Assembly (NCBI GenBank): GCA_016714125.1
Contig: JADJNX010000002.1
Coordinates: forward strand, 372,001-436,000
Reading direction: 5' to 3'
Length of the DNA stretch: 64,000 bases
Source: Ignavibacteriales bacterium
GTDB lineage: Bacteria > Bacteroidota > Ignavibacteria > Ignavibacteriales > Ignavibacteriaceae
Position numbers and translations under genes: made by a program
Notes under the pieces: generated by a model
The model's input: only the letters and a program-made list of their open reading frames with translations
Databases searched by the model: none
What the model was told of the DNA's origin: nothing
Part shown: piece by piece, positions 61,424 to 64,000 of the stretch
Layout: each line of letters opens with the position of its first letter
Numbering within the stretch: the stretch's first letter is position 1

Positions 61424-62721
61424 TGGAAGAATTTGTACCGCTGATATTTTTTGCAGTAATAATCATCTCTCTCCTGATGGGTTATCCTGTGGCATTTACG
61501 CTGGGTGGAGTCTCGATCATTTTTGGTACACTGATGCTGGGACCGGAATTCCTCTCTCTGCTTCCATTAAGGATTTGGGGAGTGATGTCGAATTTTGTCC
61601 TGATTGCAGTTCCACTTTTTGTTTTTATGGGAGTTATGTTTGAAAAATCGGGAATCGCTGAAGAACTGTTAGAGACTATGGCTCTGATATTTGGGAAATT
61701 CAGAGGTGGTTTGGCAATAGGCGTTCTTCTTGTCGGAACTCTTCTTGGTGCATCCACCGGGATTGTTGGTGCAACTGTAGTAACAATGGGAGTAATCTCA
61801 CTCCCCGTTATGCTGAAAAGAGGTTGCTCACCTCAGGATTCTTGTGGAATAATTGGAGCATCAGGAACACTCGGTCAGATTATCCCGCCAAGCCTCATAC
61901 TCGTTCTTCTTGGAAGTGTAATAAACTTACCTGTTGGTGACCTCTTTATGGCGGCGGTTCTCCCCGGATTAGGACTTGTATTCCTCATCTTCCTTTGGAT
62001 TGTGGTACTGAATTTCATAAAACCATCAGCTTTCCCTCCCATGCCGGAAGCAGAACTTATTGAATTCAGAAAAGGGAGAATGAAGAAGATAGTCACTGCT
62101 TTTTTCCTACCCGGTATTCTCGTATTTCTTGTTTTGGGATCAATCTTCCTCGGAATTGCATCTCCCACCGAAGCTGCAGGAATAGGTGCATTGGGTGCCA
62201 TGGGATTGGCAGCACTTCGGAAAAATCTGAACATTGGAAATCTTAAATATGTAATAAAAAAAACAGTGACAATAACAACGATGGCTTTAATCATCCTTGT
62301 GGGTGCCACTGCTTTTTCACTGGTTTTTAGAGAACTTGAAGGAGATGTTATCCTCACAGACATCATAATGGCTTCAGAAATTTCGCCGGGGATTTTCCTT
62401 TTCCTTGTGATGTTGATTATCTTCCTCGCCGGATTCCTGATCGATTTTATCGAGATAATTTTTATTATCGTGCCGATTGTTGATCCAATTTTCCGCCACT
62501 TTGGAATGGATATGATGTGGATCGCCATCCTGATTGCAATGAATCTGCAAACTTCTTTCCTGACTCCCCCATTTGGATTTACCCTCTTCTATTTAAAAGG
62601 AGTTGCCCCTCCGGGAGTAAAAACGATCGATATGTATAAAGGGATGGTTCCCTATATCATCATTCAGATTATTGCACTTGCTCTTGTTGTGGCTTTCCCC
62701 GGGATTGTCAGACTACTTTAG
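61423..62721 (+). CDS. dctM: TRAP transporter large membrane subunit
   Basis: 432 residues, about 12 membrane segments. DctM motifs seen: MGYPVAFTLGGVSIIFG, VPLFVFMGVMFEKSGIAEEL, GIIGASGTLGQIIPPSLIL and LQTSFLTPPFGFTLFYLKG. GTG start coupled to dctQ. The DctP binding protein that sets specificity is not in the window on either side. Confidence 0.96.
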   Translation: MEEFVPLIFFAVIIISLLMGYPVAFTLGGVSIIFGTLMLGPEFLSLLPLRIWGVMSNFVLIAVPLFVFMGVMFEKSGIAEELLETMALIFGKFRGGLAIGVLLVGTLLGASTGIVGATVVTMGVISLPVMLKRGCSPQDSCGIIGASGTLGQIIPPSLILVLLGSVINLPVGDLFMAAVLPGLGLVFLIFLWIVVLNFIKPSAFPPMPEAELIEFRKGRMKKIVTAFFLPGILVFLVLGSIFLGIASPTEAAGIGALGAMGLAALRKNLNIGNLKYVIKKTVTITTMALIILVGATAFSLVFRELEGDVILTDIIMASEISPGIFLFLVMLIIFLAGFLIDFIEIIFIIVPIVDPIFRHFGMDMMWIAILIAMNLQTSFLTPPFGFTLFYLKGVAPPGVKTIDMYKGMVPYIIIQIIALALVVAFPGIVRLL

Positions 62722-62780
62722 AATGACACCGGAGGAGAGATTCTCAATATTTGCATCTATGGAAGCCTTCGGTACATTTA

Positions 62781-62836
62781 ATCTGCGAAATCATAAATCC
62801 GTGAAATCCGTGTTAAATCTGTGCAATCCGTGGAAC
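62781..62836. repeat. Degenerate ATCCGTG/ATCTGTG dispersed repeat
   Basis: Six AATCTG/AATCCG units spaced about 10 bases in the gap between dctM and the CDF gene. Same family as 22231-22326 and 13831-13870. Confidence 0.6.
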
Positions 62837-62883
62837 TATCCTTCTTCTCCGCGTAAGTCCTTGGCCCCTAAAAAATTACTGCA

Positions 62884-63822
62884 TTACAAAAACAGATTTC
62901 CATCCTCATTTTTCACTTTGTAAAGATGTGGTGCAAATGGCTCAATATGACAGAGTACATCTGATACACTGGGATACATCTCTTTGATGGAATCTTTCAC
63001 CCAATGAGCGATTTCATGGCCGTCATGAACAGAAATATCACCATCTACAATTACATGCATATCGATGTAATATTCAAACCCCATTTTTCGCACAAAACAT
63101 TTTTCGATATCTCTGACACCTTTCACTTTTTTGGCACAGACTTTTATTTTCTCCCTGAACTCTTCGGGAGGAGCAGTATCGAGAATCTCCTTTAACGCCG
63201 GCATGAAGAGTGAAATGGCATTATAAATGATAATGAACGATGCAAAAAGAGCTGCATAATCATCCGTTTGTTCATATCCTTCACCTCCGATGAGTGCAAT
63301 GGCAATTCCTATAAATGCGGCGGCCGATGTGATTGCATCACTTCGGTGGTGCCAGGCATCGTTTTTAACTGCAACACTTCCCAATCCTTCGCCCACTACA
63401 ATTATCTTCCGAAACAGCACTTCCTTAACAAAAATTACGCCAACAAGAACCAATAGTGTATATGGCGCGGGTGCATGATGTGGAGTGATTATTTCGTGTA
63501 AAGATTGTACAATAATTACAATCGCTGCCGCCACAAGCATGAGGGCGACAAACATTCCTGCAAGTGGTTCTGCTTTGCCATGGCCGTAAGGATGATCAGC
63601 ATCCTTTGGACGGGACGCATATTTTAGTCCCACAAGAACGATAGTTGAAGTGAAAATATCTGAAAGTGACTCTATTGCATCTGCAATCAGAGCATAAGAG
63701 TTGCCCAGGATTCCGGCAGTCCCCTTAATTATCACAAGGACAAAAGAGACAAGAATCCCAATCAAAGTGGTTTTCATTCCCTTACGGGAAGATTTTTGTA
63801 AATAATCCGCGTTTTTGGTCAT
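62884..63822 (-). CDS. Cation diffusion facilitator (CDF) family metal exporter
   Basis: 312 residues with six membrane segments. Metal-site motifs: ALIADAIESLSD in helix 2 and NDAWHHRSDAITS in helix 5. The C-terminal cytoplasmic domain has FEYYIDMHVIVDGDISVHDGHE. Such proteins expel Zn, Fe, Mn or Co in exchange for protons. Its ATG overlaps the stop of the gene entering from the right (TAATG), so the two are coupled. Confidence 0.94.
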   Translation of the reverse strand: MTKNADYLQKSSRKGMKTTLIGILVSFVLVIIKGTAGILGNSYALIADAIESLSDIFTSTIVLVGLKYASRPKDADHPYGHGKAEPLAGMFVALMLVAAAIVIIVQSLHEIITPHHAPAPYTLLVLVGVIFVKEVLFRKIIVVGEGLGSVAVKNDAWHHRSDAITSAAAFIGIAIALIGGEGYEQTDDYAALFASFIIIYNAISLFMPALKEILDTAPPEEFREKIKVCAKKVKGVRDIEKCFVRKMGFEYYIDMHVIVDGDISVHDGHEIAHWVKDSIKEMYPSVSDVLCHIEPFAPHLYKVKNEDGNLFL

Positions 63823-64000
63823 TACATCTTCTTCTCTATCAAGACCACCTTATATGCTCTAATTTGTTCTTTTTTGAAAAACATCGGCTGAATCGCCTGA
63901 TTGTAGGAAGTTAATATTACAATACCGGGGATATCCTTTGACTCAGAATAGAGTTTTAATGCCCCTTTTGTTTTGTCATAAAGGGCAACTACCAGATCAC
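63822..64000 (-). CDS. Unknown protein, C-terminal end only (continues beyond the window)
   Basis: The last 58 codons of a gene, reading DLVVALYDKTKGALKLYSES...SYNQAIQPMFFKKEQIRAYK and ending VLIEKKM. The start lies beyond 64000. No family is recognisable from this fragment. It overlaps the CDF gene start by one base. Confidence 0.65.
   Translation of the reverse strand, partial: DLVVALYDKTKGALKLYSESKDIPGIVILTSYNQAIQPMFFKKEQIRAYKVVLIEKKM

Noticed and set aside
1..64000. rRNA or tRNA genes
   Set aside because: The gaps were read for cloverleaf-like sequences with TTCRANYC loops and CCA ends; none was convincing by eye. A tRNAscan or Infernal run would settle this.

Overview
The window looks like a chromosomal segment of an Ignavibacteria-type bacterium (Bacteroidota/Chlorobi side). 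The reasons are low G+C, many exported proteins with a type IX secretion (T9SS) C-terminal sorting domain of the NYPNPFNPST type, a PorV/PorQ-like outer-membrane protein, a TonB receptor, and nrfHA for respiratory nitrite ammonification. This taxonomic call is inference from protein style; no rRNA or tRNA gene was seen.

Layout. 1-1.6 kb: broken ABC-exporter permease. 1.7-9.8 kb: small secreted proteins (two of them 279-residue YD-type relatives), a T9SS beta-propeller and nrfHA. 9.9-13.8 kb: ferrous-iron operon (DtxR repressor, DtxR-FeoA fusion, FeoB) behind a DtxR-box-like palindrome. 13.9-21.8 kb: small membrane and outer-membrane proteins, a T9SS cyanophycinase-like protein, lepA-lepB and a subtilase. 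21.8-22.5 kb: a repeat-rich gap with five repeat types. 22.5-26.2 kb: an exported WD40-caspase protein. 26.2-30.8 kb: an orphan terminase pair and an FG-GAP surface protein flanked by repeats, with a structured leader. 30.9 kb: aldo/keto reductase.

31.9-59.2 kb is the most coherent system. It has thirteen minus-strand genes and one divergent gene: two glycoamylase-fold (PF10091, GH144-like) enzymes, a GH94 phosphorylase, a GH2 enzyme, a large exported (alpha/alpha)6 glycosidase-like protein, two CBM9-like T9SS proteins, a TonB receptor with a 1.08-kilo-residue exported partner and PorV-like protein but no SusD, an ABC sugar importer without its ATPase, and a LacI regulator. A LacI-type palindrome lies in the divergent promoter region. 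It reads as a hybrid 'T9SS enzymes + TonB + ABC' glucan-use locus, plausibly for a beta-glucan such as beta-1,2-glucan. The rest is a transglutaminase-like protein, TRAP transporter subunits and a CDF metal exporter.

About twenty genes are interrupted by single-base frame breaks, mostly at short homopolymers, and the sequence beyond each break continues the same protein in another frame. This points to residual indel errors in the assembly more than to pseudogenes. Split genes are listed by their readable parts and the join is described in each entry.
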